Source: Maricurvus nonylphenolicus
Lineage (GTDB): Bacteria > Pseudomonadota > Gammaproteobacteria > Pseudomonadales > Cellvibrionaceae
Reading direction: 5' to 3'
NCBI RefSeq assembly: GCF_042854845.1
Contig: NZ_AP031498.1
Span: forward strand, 4,836,001 to 4,900,000
DNA length: 64,000 nucleotides
The position numbers were made by a program, and so were the translations under genes. Positions 49,190-57,641 of this stretch are shown here, piece by piece; the stretch's first letter is position 1; every line of letters starts with the position of its first letter. The notes beneath the pieces are model-generated. The model did not search any database, was not told the DNA's origin, and worked only from the letters and a program-made list of their open reading frames with translations.

Positions 49190-51736
49190 TTACTTCTGGG
49201 ATTTGGCTTTACGCACACGAACACCCTTACTGGGCTTTTTCGCTTTTTTCTTGGCCGCCGGTTTTTCTGCTGCTTTAGCGCTAGCCTTCTTTGCACCTTT
49301 ACCCGCCGGTTTCTTTTTCGGCTTTTTGGTTTCTGCCTTTCCGCGGGTCGCTTTCTTTACCGTCTTTTTAATATTCTTGGCAGCCTTCTTACCCTTCTGC
49401 TTACCAGGGCGGTGCTCCAACAATTCAAAATCGACTTTGCGCTCATCCAGATCAACACGCACAACCCGCACACTCACCTCATCCCCCAAACGGAATACGG
49501 TACGGGTACGCTCACCCACCAAGCGATGATGGGCCGCCTCAAAGTGATAATAATCGTGCGGTAGGGAGGTTACGTGAATCAAACCTTCAACGTAGAGGTC
49601 TTTTAACTCGACAAACAAACCAAAACCGGTAGCCGAGCTCACCACACCATCAAACTCATCACCAATATGGTCCTGCAAAAACTCACATTTGAGCCAGCTG
49701 ACCACATCGCGGGTAGCCTCATCGGCGCGACGCTCGGTCATGGAGCTCTGCTCACCGGCGATCAGCATGGCATCCAGGTCGTAAGGGTAAATATGTTTCT
49801 TGGCGATCGGCTTGGCCGCTTTTACGCGCTTAACATGTTTACTCTCTTGCTTGGAGCGAATCACATGGCGCAGAGCGCGATGCACCAATAAATCCGGGTA
49901 GCGACGGATGGGCGAGGTAAAGTGGGCATAAGCGGTATAACCCAAACCAAAGTGGCCTTTATTATCCGGCTGATACACCGCCTGGCTTAAACTGCGTAGC
50001 ATCACGGTTTGAATCAGGTGCGCATCGGGGCGGCCCTCAATGGACTGCAACAGGGTTTGATAATGTTTCGGCTCGGGCGCGCCGCCACCGGGCATGCCCA
50101 AACCAATCTCACCCAAGAACTCACGCAGGTTTTCCAGCTTCTGTTCTTTAGGGCCCTCATGAACACGGTACAGCCCCGGCAGCTCATGCTTCTCCAGGAA
50201 GCGCGCCGCACAGACGTTGGCGGCCAACATGCATTCTTCAATCAGCTTGTGCGCATCGTTGCGCACCACTGGAATAATCTTTTCGATCTTGCGCTGCTCA
50301 TCGAACAGAATGCGGGTTTCGGTGGTTTCAAAATCGATCGCACCGCGCTCGGTTCGCGCCGCCCTTAAAGACCTATACAGGTTATGCAGCTCATCCAGGT
50401 GTGGCATCACATGGGCCAGCTGCGCACGCATACTGTTGGCATCCGCTTTGGATTGAGACTGCAGCGCTTTCGGCAGCACCTTATTTAATAGCTTGCGCAC
50501 TCCTTTGGCTTTTGACTTGGAGGTAACGTCTTCGCTCAGGGCCTGACCAACCTGGGTATAGGTCAGGCGGGCATGGGAGTGGATTACGCCTTCATAAAAG
50601 GTGTAGCCGCTAACGCGCCCGGCTTCCGAGATGGTCATCTCACAGACCATACACAGGCGATCAACTTCCGGGTTTAAAGAACACAACCCATTGGACAGCG
50701 CCTCCGGCAGCATAGGAACCACAAAATCCGGGAAGTACACGGAATTGCCGCGCACCTGCGCCTCTTGATCCAAAGCACTGCCTACGGTCACATAATGGGA
50801 CACATCGGCAATGGCCACATAAAGGCGCCAGCCTCCAGACTTCTTGCGCTCACAGTAGACCGCATCATCAAAATCACGGGCATCTTCACCGTCGATAGTG
50901 ACAAAGGGATAATCACGTAAATCGACCCGATGACGCTTATCGGCATCATCCACTTCGGCAGGCAAACCATTGGCCTCGGCCTGCACTTCACTGGGCCACA
51001 GGTGTGGAATACCGGCAGCACGGATGGCGACATCGATCTCCATACCCGGCGCCATATGATCGCCCAATACCTCCAGCACATGGCCTGCTGGTTGCTGTTT
51101 GCGACCTGGCTGCTGATCGATAGCCACCACTACAAACTGGCCCTCCTCGGCCTTACCAAGGCGATCAACGGGTACCAGTACGTCATGGCTTAAGCGCGGA
51201 TTATCCGGGCGCACAAAATAGAGGCCATTGTCATTAAACAGGCGACCCACTATCTGATGGGTATTGTGGGTCAGCACCTCAACAATGCCGCCTTCACGGC
51301 GACCTTTGTAATCGCGGCCACTCTCGCGCACCAGCACCTCATCACCGTCAAATACCTTGCGCATCTGGCGGTAAGACAAATACAGATCATCACCCCCAGC
51401 CAAGGGCACAGCAAAGCCAAAACCGTCTTTGTGACCCTGCACCCGCGCACGGATCAGATCCAGACGGTTAATCGGTGCATAACCCTGGCGACGGTTACTG
51501 AGTAACTGGCCATCACGGCTCATGGCAATCAGACGGCGACGCAGCGCCTCAACAGAGTCCTCGTCAACCAGCCCCAACACCTCACACAGGGCCTCATGGG
51601 TCATAGGGCCCGGAGCGGCCTCCAGCACCTCGGTAATATATTCACGACTGGGGATGGGGTTGTCGTATTTGGCAGCCTCGCGATTGGCATGCGGGTCTTT
51701 GGCGTTAGCCTCAGATGTGGGTGTTTGCTTAGTCAA
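49190..51736 (-). CDS. rnr: Ribonuclease R
   Basis: The 848-residue 3'-5' exoribonuclease has an N-terminal winged helix, cold-shock domains, the RNB catalytic core with GEDARDFDDAVY, an S1 domain (GVVSSATGFGLFVELKDLYVEGLIHV split over the strand) and a long Lys/Ala-rich tail that helps unwind structured RNA. The start I read is TTG at 51736 with AAAGGA 5 bases upstream, consistent with the conserved N-terminus. It is upstream of rlmB and divergent from the tRNA-Leu gene. Confidence 0.96.
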   Translation of the reverse strand: MTKQTPTSEANAKDPHANREAAKYDNPIPSREYITEVLEAAPGPMTHEALCEVLGLVDEDSVEALRRRLIAMSRDGQLLSNRRQGYAPINRLDLIRARVQGHKDGFGFAVPLAGGDDLYLSYRQMRKVFDGDEVLVRESGRDYKGRREGGIVEVLTHNTHQIVGRLFNDNGLYFVRPDNPRLSHDVLVPVDRLGKAEEGQFVVVAIDQQPGRKQQPAGHVLEVLGDHMAPGMEIDVAIRAAGIPHLWPSEVQAEANGLPAEVDDADKRHRVDLRDYPFVTIDGEDARDFDDAVYCERKKSGGWRLYVAIADVSHYVTVGSALDQEAQVRGNSVYFPDFVVPMLPEALSNGLCSLNPEVDRLCMVCEMTISEAGRVSGYTFYEGVIHSHARLTYTQVGQALSEDVTSKSKAKGVRKLLNKVLPKALQSQSKADANSMRAQLAHVMPHLDELHNLYRSLRAARTERGAIDFETTETRILFDEQRKIEKIIPVVRNDAHKLIEECMLAANVCAARFLEKHELPGLYRVHEGPKEQKLENLREFLGEIGLGMPGGGAPEPKHYQTLLQSIEGRPDAHLIQTVMLRSLSQAVYQPDNKGHFGLGYTAYAHFTSPIRRYPDLLVHRALRHVIRSKQESKHVKRVKAAKPIAKKHIYPYDLDAMLIAGEQSSMTERRADEATRDVVSWLKCEFLQDHIGDEFDGVVSSATGFGLFVELKDLYVEGLIHVTSLPHDYYHFEAAHHRLVGERTRTVFRLGDEVSVRVVRVDLDERKVDFELLEHRPGKQKGKKAAKNIKKTVKKATRGKAETKKPKKKPAGKGAKKASAKAAEKPAAKKKAKKPSKGVRVRKAKSQK

Positions 51737-51922
51737 CGGTATCCTTTACCCATACAGGGATTTTTTGTTTTTATGCCCAAATATTAGCCAACATTCGGGA
51801 AACTTAGAGCCAGCAAGGGCTTGCGGGGCGGACTATACCGGATTCCCCTTACAAATACCCCTATTGCAGCTCTCTCGACGTAGCCTAAACGGCATTTTTT
51901 TCATTTTTTTGAGTATAGGCGA

Positions 51923-51951
51923 TTGACATCAATCCCTGCCCCCACTAATAT
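51923..51951 (+). promoter_or_regulatory. Sigma-70 promoter of tRNA-Leu
   Basis: TTGACA and TAATAT are spaced by exactly 17 bases, with T-rich blocks just upstream (UP-element-like) and a GC-rich discriminator GCGCGACC, the hallmarks of a stable RNA promoter. The start would be about 40 bases before the mature tRNA. Confidence 0.85.
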
Positions 51952-51997
51952 GCGCGACCTCGACAGGGCACTGCTTTAAACAAGCCCGAGTCGCTTT

Positions 51998-52084
51998 GCC
52001 CAGGTGGTGAAATTGGTAGACACGCTAGCTTCAGGTGCTAGTGCTCGCAAGGGCGTGGAGGTTCAAGTCCTCTCCTGGGCACCA
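51998..52084 (+). tRNA. tRNA-Leu (anticodon CAG)
   Basis: The 87-base class II tRNA has a 7-bp acceptor stem (GCCCAGG / CCTGGGC), the D-arm with GGTAGACAC, the anticodon loop TTCAGGT, a long variable arm (GTGCTCGCAAGGGCGT region), the GTTCAAGTC T-arm and an encoded ACCA end. It is read from its own promoter and followed by a strong terminator. Confidence 0.97.
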
Positions 52085-52092
52085 AACACTAC

Positions 52093-52123
52093 AAAAAAGC
52101 CTCGCTTCTAGCGAGGCTTTTTT
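52093..52123. terminator. Bidirectional terminator after tRNA-Leu
   Basis: A 13-bp perfect stem (AAAAAAGCCTCGC / GCGAGGCTTTTTT, 5-base loop) ends in a T-run on both strands. It lies 8 bases after the tRNA and 5 bases from the stop of the convergent histidine kinase gene. Confidence 0.95.
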
Positions 52124-52127
52124 GTTT

Positions 52128-54476
52128 CTAATCTACAGTCACAGTCAAAGGCAACCACACGCTAAATTGACTGCCCTTACCCACCTCACTGCACACCTCA
52201 ACTTCGCCACCGTGAATTTCGGCAAACTCTTTCACCAGAACCAGCCCCAATCCAGTTCCCTCCACCGTTTTGGTGACGCGACTGTCTATTTGACTGAAAC
52301 GCTGGAACAGACGCTGCTGATCTTGGCTACTAATACCAATACCGGTATCGGTGACAGAAAACCTTAGCCCCGCTTGTTGGCTGCGCGTCTCAGGTGTGAC
52401 CTCCAGTGTGATACTGCCCTGTTCGGTAAACTTCAGCGCGTTGGAAAACAGGTTGAGCAGAATTTGCACCAAACGGCGTCGATCTGCCTGCAGGTGCCCA
52501 ACAGCCTTATCGACCAGCACCCGGTAGTCCAGCCCTTCCGCACTCAGCAGCGGGGCAATTTTTTTACTCACCTCGTCGACAACTTCCTGCACCTGAATAG
52601 ACTCCAGATTCAGCACCATCTCACCGGCCTCAATCTTGGTGACATCCAGAATATCGTTAATCAATTCCAACAGGTGCTGGCCGTTGCGCTCAATCGTAGT
52701 AAGCGAATCCACTGTACGCTGATCAAAGTCCCTGTCACCCGCCTTACGTAACAAGCGGCTGGTAAAACCGATGATGGAGTTAAGCGGGGTGCGCAACTCG
52801 TGGGACATGCTGGCCAGGAAACGGCTCTTAGCCTCGCTGGCATCATTGGCCTTGTGCAACGCATGGCGCAACTGCTGGGTTTTTTCGATCACCTCCTGAC
52901 GCACCAGCGATTCACGGCCGGTCAGAATCAGCAACAGCGCACCGGTAAGCCAGACAAACAACATGCCACCCATCAGCACCCACCAGATGGTATGGCCGTG
53001 CAATTCACGCAAATACTGCGGCGTGGGCGTCAGCCTGATATGCCACTGGCGTGAGCCAAAGTCGAAGATTTTCTCCCACCCGATGTCGGACTGTTGATGT
53101 TCCTGTTCATGGTAAAGCTCTATAGGTTGGTCTGGGTTGGTAACATCACTGATATGCAGAATGAGATCGCGCTCACGGCCCACCGACAGCGCACTGTTGA
53201 CGAAATTATCGATAACAAACATGCCCACAATAAAACCCAACAATTCTCCGTCAGCATCACCCTTGGGTAGCTCGTCGCTGAACAACGGCAAGAACAGAAT
53301 GATGGCAGGCTCGGCATTGGGACTGCTGGTCAGGGTGATCGGAGCGGTGGCAATCAGCCGGTGTTCGGCCCGAGCCTTTCGCATAGCGGCCAACCGCAGA
53401 GCCTCCGCACTAAGATCAAGCCCAATGACAGGATTACTGAAGCTGAGACGCGAAGCGTTGTAAAAAATGGGAAAGTACTCGGCCTGCTGCGGGGCGGGAA
53501 CAGTTTCACCTATTTTAGGTACTCGAATATAGGGAGAGCTGAACTCCTGCTCGCTCAGGGCTGATTCAAACGCCTCCCGTTCCTCTAAAGGCACTCGCTT
53601 TACCCAGGCCGCCGCCTCCAGACCACTGTAATGCTCGACAAGTTCAGCATAAAAACGACTGAACTCGTTGCTGTCGACGAAATTACTGGCGGCATAGAGG
53701 CCTTTAATGGCACCCACTGCGGAAACCATATTCGATGCATGCCGCTCCAGCCCCTGTTCCTCTATTAGCGCTCGCCTAGAAAAGTTGTCATCAATGCGCG
53801 CTTGCTCAGTGCTGCGCGCCCAAAAGAACACCACTATCGCCAGAGCAAAAGCCAGTATCAGCGGCAAGCTCACCTGTAAGCGACGACCAATAGGATTGTT
53901 AGGTGTCTTGGTGACCATCACCAGGATCAGTGGTGTAAACACCAGCACGCCGATTACATCACCCACCCACCAGGTAAACCAGCCGATGGGCGCATTCGTG
54001 AGAGTCACCAACTCGAGGCTGTAAAGGGTTGCGGTGCCAACACTGGCAGCAATCAGGCAGGCCATGGGACCCGCCAGTAGCGACAGCAACAGGATTTCCC
54101 GTGGATCGATCAGGGGGGAAGGAATAGTGAAGGAGCGCCGTACCAGGGCACTGGCGACCCATGCCTGGAGACTGGAACCTACAGCAATAGGGATCGCCAC
54201 CGGCAGTGCCGCCTGAATATCACTCCACTGCCACTGCTCCACCGATAGACTGAGATTGACTAAAGTCGACCCCAGAAACACACCAGGTAGCACCCGCGGG
54301 CCGTATAACAACGCTGCCGCCACCGCCAGACCTGATGGCGGCCATACAGCGGTGGCAAAGCCGGGGGGAATCGCCATCAGCAGCCCCAGCCGCCCGCTGA
54401 CAAAATACAGCGCAGCAATAATCAGGGTGAGCATGAGGTTGTGTAGCAGGCGATTGCTGTGCGGCAGGGTTGGCAA
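52128..54476 (-). CDS. MASE1-CHASE sensor histidine kinase
   Basis: The protein of up to 782 residues has an N-terminal MASE1 membrane sensor (about residues 15-300, with SGRLGLLMAIPPGFATAVWP), a periplasmic CHASE domain (about 255-470), a last TM segment, a HisKA dimerisation domain with the phosphorylated histidine in SMSHELRTPLNSIIGF and an HATPase with GTGLGLVLVKEFAEIHGG. There is no receiver domain. The start is uncertain: the frame opens with TTG at 54476; an ATG 14 codons later is possible. No partner regulator is adjacent; the HD-GYP response regulator at 34.6 kb lies too far away to link by position. Confidence 0.93.
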   Translation of the reverse strand: MPTLPHSNRLLHNLMLTLIIAALYFVSGRLGLLMAIPPGFATAVWPPSGLAVAAALLYGPRVLPGVFLGSTLVNLSLSVEQWQWSDIQAALPVAIPIAVGSSLQAWVASALVRRSFTIPSPLIDPREILLLSLLAGPMACLIAASVGTATLYSLELVTLTNAPIGWFTWWVGDVIGVLVFTPLILVMVTKTPNNPIGRRLQVSLPLILAFALAIVVFFWARSTEQARIDDNFSRRALIEEQGLERHASNMVSAVGAIKGLYAASNFVDSNEFSRFYAELVEHYSGLEAAAWVKRVPLEEREAFESALSEQEFSSPYIRVPKIGETVPAPQQAEYFPIFYNASRLSFSNPVIGLDLSAEALRLAAMRKARAEHRLIATAPITLTSSPNAEPAIILFLPLFSDELPKGDADGELLGFIVGMFVIDNFVNSALSVGRERDLILHISDVTNPDQPIELYHEQEHQQSDIGWEKIFDFGSRQWHIRLTPTPQYLRELHGHTIWWVLMGGMLFVWLTGALLLILTGRESLVRQEVIEKTQQLRHALHKANDASEAKSRFLASMSHELRTPLNSIIGFTSRLLRKAGDRDFDQRTVDSLTTIERNGQHLLELINDILDVTKIEAGEMVLNLESIQVQEVVDEVSKKIAPLLSAEGLDYRVLVDKAVGHLQADRRRLVQILLNLFSNALKFTEQGSITLEVTPETRSQQAGLRFSVTDTGIGISSQDQQRLFQRFSQIDSRVTKTVEGTGLGLVLVKEFAEIHGGEVEVCSEVGKGSQFSVWLPLTVTVD

Positions 54477-54614
54477 AGGCTGACTCTCGTAAGACCTTGT
54501 TTTTGCTCATTATAGCAGCTAGGCAGTGAGAGGAATCACAAGCTCAGGGTTTACACAGCCGCTGCATCAAGGGCGTTATACATAGCAGTGCCAACAGCGA
54601 TAGTTTAAGCCTGC

Positions 54615-54857
54615 ATGAGATGCTCTCTGAACGCCAGTCTCCGCCTGATTAGCCTATTCAGTTTACTGGCTTTCGTTCACTCCGCCTCCACAGCATCATC
54701 CACGACAGCGCCTGAGATCAAACATAAACCATCAAACGAAAAAGCAATAAAGATTTGTTCATTTGAGCTGCCTCCCTATTACTATAAAAGCCAAGATCAG
54801 GTACGGGGCATTCTGGCTGATATGACTGATCAAATGGGCAACGCTAGGCTTACATAA
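54615..54857 (+). pseudogene. Remnant of a periplasmic solute-binding protein gene
   Basis: The 80-residue frame has a signal-like start and then IKICSFELPPYYYKSQDQVRG, which matches the N-terminal pocket segment of family 3 binding proteins and is strikingly like VDYPPYYYKRGEVDHG in the protein at 13093-13896. It stops after GILADMTDQMG, where about 180 residues should follow, and the next gene begins on the other strand. It is most simply a 3'-deleted gene; a real short peptide is less likely. Confidence 0.6.
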
Positions 54858-54871
54858 ACAGTGCCGAACAA

Positions 54872-55213
54872 CTAACCAGTTACATACACCGCCCCGTTCT
54901 CAATCGCGACCTCGTACACCTTTAAAGACTTCTCCCTGGCGATAACATTAAACAACTGAACACCAGGTGGAAAATTTGCCCACTCTTTGACATCTCCCGT
55001 TTTTATACAAAACTTTGCTCGATGTAGCGGGCATTCAATTTTACCGTCTTTGACTTTCCCCTTTGCCAGAGAGCGGAACATATGCGTGCAGCGGGATTGA
55101 GTGGCATAAAACCCGTCTTCAAGGCGAAACAATAATGCCGACTCACTACCCACTTCGATTGGCCTTACTTCATCTACAACCATTTCATCGACGTGACAAA
55201 TTAATGTTTTCAT
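54872..55213 (-). CDS. Single-domain Rieske [2Fe-2S] protein
   Basis: The 113-residue protein has the Rieske cluster ligands C42-x-H44 (RCTHMF) and C61-x2-H64 (CPLHRAKF). This stand-alone form resembles the ferredoxin components of ring-hydroxylating dioxygenases and NirD-like proteins. The longer frame begins with TTG inside the gap; I prefer the ATG at 55213. It is the last gene of the minus-strand run, just after the enoyl-CoA hydratase, and may deliver electrons to an oxygenase encoded elsewhere. Confidence 0.85.
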   Translation of the reverse strand: MKTLICHVDEMVVDEVRPIEVGSESALLFRLEDGFYATQSRCTHMFRSLAKGKVKDGKIECPLHRAKFCIKTGDVKEWANFPPGVQLFNVIAREKSLKVYEVAIENGAVYVTG

Positions 55214-55249
55214 ATATCTACTCTTTAACTCATTATTAATGAGTAACAA

Positions 55250-56038
55250 TTAGCACCCTTGGAATACTGCGGGCCTCTTTTCAAAGAACGCACGGACGCC
55301 TTCCTGATGATCTTTACTACGCAGGTTAACTTCCTGAAATCCAGCCTCACGGTCTGCAATTGCCAACAACTCACCCGTTGCAGCCTCTTTCAACAACTGC
55401 TTGGAGTGCCGTAAACTCAAAGGAGCTAGTTTGCTGAGTTGGTTAGCGAATGACAAAGCCTCTTCACGCAGGTTTTCTGTGGCCACAACCCGATTTACCA
55501 ACCCCAGCTCTATACATTTGTTGGCATCCAAACGCTGACAACAGGCAATAATTTCATAAGCCTTTTGTGGACCAACTGCATTACGAAGCAAGAAGTGAAA
55601 ACCACCATCTGGAACCAGGCCAATTGCACTGAAGGCAGAATATATAAATGCATCTTCTGCCATTACAACCAAGTCACACGCAAGCACCAGGGCTCCGGCA
55701 AATCCTGCTGCAGTTCCATTCACTGCACATATGACCGGCTTGGGACCATTGACGATAGCTTTGATTATGCCGTTATATTCTTCACGAACAGCATTGGCTA
55801 AAAAATCCTGCTCCCCAGTATCCTCAATCTTCTCGGCCAAATCAGCTCCCGAACAAAACCCTTTTCCCTCGCCAGCAAGTACAATAACTCTAACGGTATC
55901 GTTGTCCATTGCCTGCTCAAGGGCTTCTCGTAATTCTTGTCTAAGTTGTCGGTTAAGTGAATTGCGAACATCCGGGCGATTTAAAGCGATAACTTCTACA
56001 CCAGCTTCATGATCTACTTTGACAAAGTCATAACTCAT
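55250..56038 (-). CDS. Enoyl-CoA hydratase/isomerase (PaaG-like)
   Basis: The 262-residue crotonase-fold protein has the oxyanion-hole motifs GKGFCSGADL and NGTAAGFAGALVLACD and at the active site LVPDGGFHFLLRN. The aspartate in PDGG, instead of the hydratase glutamate pair, is the arrangement of PaaG-type isomerases. AGGAA precedes the ATG. It is separated from the thiolase gene by a terminator, so it heads its own unit with the Rieske gene. Confidence 0.9.
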   Translation of the reverse strand: MSYDFVKVDHEAGVEVIALNRPDVRNSLNRQLRQELREALEQAMDNDTVRVIVLAGEGKGFCSGADLAEKIEDTGEQDFLANAVREEYNGIIKAIVNGPKPVICAVNGTAAGFAGALVLACDLVVMAEDAFIYSAFSAIGLVPDGGFHFLLRNAVGPQKAYEIIACCQRLDANKCIELGLVNRVVATENLREEALSFANQLSKLAPLSLRHSKQLLKEAATGELLAIADREAGFQEVNLRSKDHQEGVRAFFEKRPAVFQGC

Positions 56039-56390
56039 ATTTAATTCCTTACTTCAAAGAAAGTGCCATACGGATCTGCCGTAATAGATATCAGGAAGAT
56101 TGTGAGGCAAATGGTAAATGTATCGAATAACACCCTATGGATGACCACCATAACTAATAGTCTTCCCCCCTATAAACTTGGGGCAATCAAGGTGAACGAT
56201 TGAAAAATACACATTAAAAAAAGAGGGCTTGCCACCGCTATAGATGACAAGCCCATAGGAAAGTCCGCATGACTAATGCGGAAATACAGCGTAATCACAT
56301 CATTACAAAATTAGTTAATGCCTGTGACCGCTGGAGAGAGAGCCTTAAGATCGCTCGACATGGGAAATTCTCGCTCTAAGAGACAGAACC
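56039..56390. other. Intergenic region between thiolase and enoyl-CoA hydratase genes
   Basis: No gene is supported in these 352 bases. They hold the thiolase terminator (56214-56254) and the presumed promoter of the hydratase-Rieske unit, for which I see no clear -35/-10 pair. Confidence 0.6.
56214..56254 (-). terminator. Rho-independent terminator of the fadB/thiolase transcript
   Basis: On the minus strand the stem GGGCTTG / CAAGCCC with a 16-base loop is followed by TC and seven T residues. It lies 137 bases after the thiolase stop. Confidence 0.8.
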
Positions 56391-57575
56391 TTATGCCACT
56401 TCAAATAAGCCGGCAGCCCCCATGCCCCCGCCAACACACATACTGACTACAACATACTTAACACCACGGCGCTTACCCTCAATAAGAGCATGCCCTACCA
56501 ATCGTGAACCAGTCATACCATAGGGATGACCTACAGAAATAGAGCCACCATTGACGTTGAATATTTCTGGATCAATATTTAACTCTTTTTGGCAATACAG
56601 TGCCTGACACGCAAAAGCCTCATTTAACTCCCAAAGACCGATATCATTGACAGTAAGACCATGAGCTTTCAATAATTTGGGAATGGCATAAATCGGCCCG
56701 ATACCCATTTCTTCAGGCGCATTGCCAGCTACCATCATGCCTCGATAAATTCCAAGAGGCTGTAAACCTCGCTGCTCAGCCAATTTTCGCTCCATAACAA
56801 CGCACGCTGAAGCGCCGTCTGACAACTGACTCGCATTACCGGCAGTGATAATACCGCCTTCAACAACGGGTTTAAGGCTCTGTAAACTCTCAAGTGTCGT
56901 CGAAGGTCTATTACCTTCATCCTGGGTAAGTGTGACTTCTTCATAGGAAACGGCTTTAGTCTCTTTATCAAATACCGCCTTGGTCGTCGTCAAAGGAACA
57001 ATTTCGTCATCAAATTTTCCTGACGCTTGTGCAGCTGCCGTTCGCTGCTGAGAAGCCAATGACAGCTGATCCTGCTCTTCTCGAGAGATGCCGTACTTTT
57101 TCGCTACGTTTTCAGCGGTAAGCAACATAGGCATGTAGGCATTCTTGGCGTTCTTAATAACATTTTCATCCATGGCGCTGGCGGCCCAGTCCATATATTT
57201 CTGCTGAATTTCAGAAATATTTTCTTGCCCTCCAGCAACAACCACATCCATGTGATCAACCATCACTTGCTTAGCAGCCGTAGCGATCGCCATCAGACCA
57301 GAGGCACACTGACGATCAATCGTCTGGCCTGAAGCGGAATAAGGAAGGCCAGCAGCCATTGGCGCTAAACGGCCAATATTCATACTGGCACTGCCAGCGT
57401 TTAATACCGAACCGACAATAACATCATCGACCTCTGCACCCTCTATACCTGAACGCTGAACGGCATGTGCAATTGCATGCCCCATCAGCGTTGGTGATTT
57501 GGTATTATTAAATGCACCACGAAATGCTCGACCAATCGGTGTACGAGCCGTAGAAACAATTACCGCATCTCTCAT
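56391..57575 (-). CDS. Acetyl-CoA acyltransferase (thiolase)
   Basis: The 394-residue enzyme cleaves 3-ketoacyl-CoA with CoA. It has the acyl-binding cysteine C90 (DRQCASGLMAIA), the histidine in NGGSISVGHPYGMTGSR and the second cysteine in SMCVGGGMGAAG. The ATG at 57575 has an AGGA Shine-Dalgarno and directly precedes the conserved DAVIVSTARTPIG; the upstream extension is not coding. It follows the fadB-like gene after 66 bases on the same strand, forming the two-gene beta-oxidation unit. Confidence 0.95.
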   Translation of the reverse strand: MRDAVIVSTARTPIGRAFRGAFNNTKSPTLMGHAIAHAVQRSGIEGAEVDDVIVGSVLNAGSASMNIGRLAPMAAGLPYSASGQTIDRQCASGLMAIATAAKQVMVDHMDVVVAGGQENISEIQQKYMDWAASAMDENVIKNAKNAYMPMLLTAENVAKKYGISREEQDQLSLASQQRTAAAQASGKFDDEIVPLTTTKAVFDKETKAVSYEEVTLTQDEGNRPSTTLESLQSLKPVVEGGIITAGNASQLSDGASACVVMERKLAEQRGLQPLGIYRGMMVAGNAPEEMGIGPIYAIPKLLKAHGLTVNDIGLWELNEAFACQALYCQKELNIDPEIFNVNGGSISVGHPYGMTGSRLVGHALIEGKRRGVKYVVVSMCVGGGMGAAGLFEVA

Positions 57576-57641
57576 TGCACAATTCCTATATAACTTTAAA
57601 TACGGCTGACTAATCAATAGAGTTATCAGCCAAATACGATT

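Noticed and set aside
54220..54510. 96-codon minus-strand frame at the start of the histidine kinase gene
   Set aside because: It overlaps the MASE1 coding region in another frame and has no protein-like features, although it begins with an ATG.
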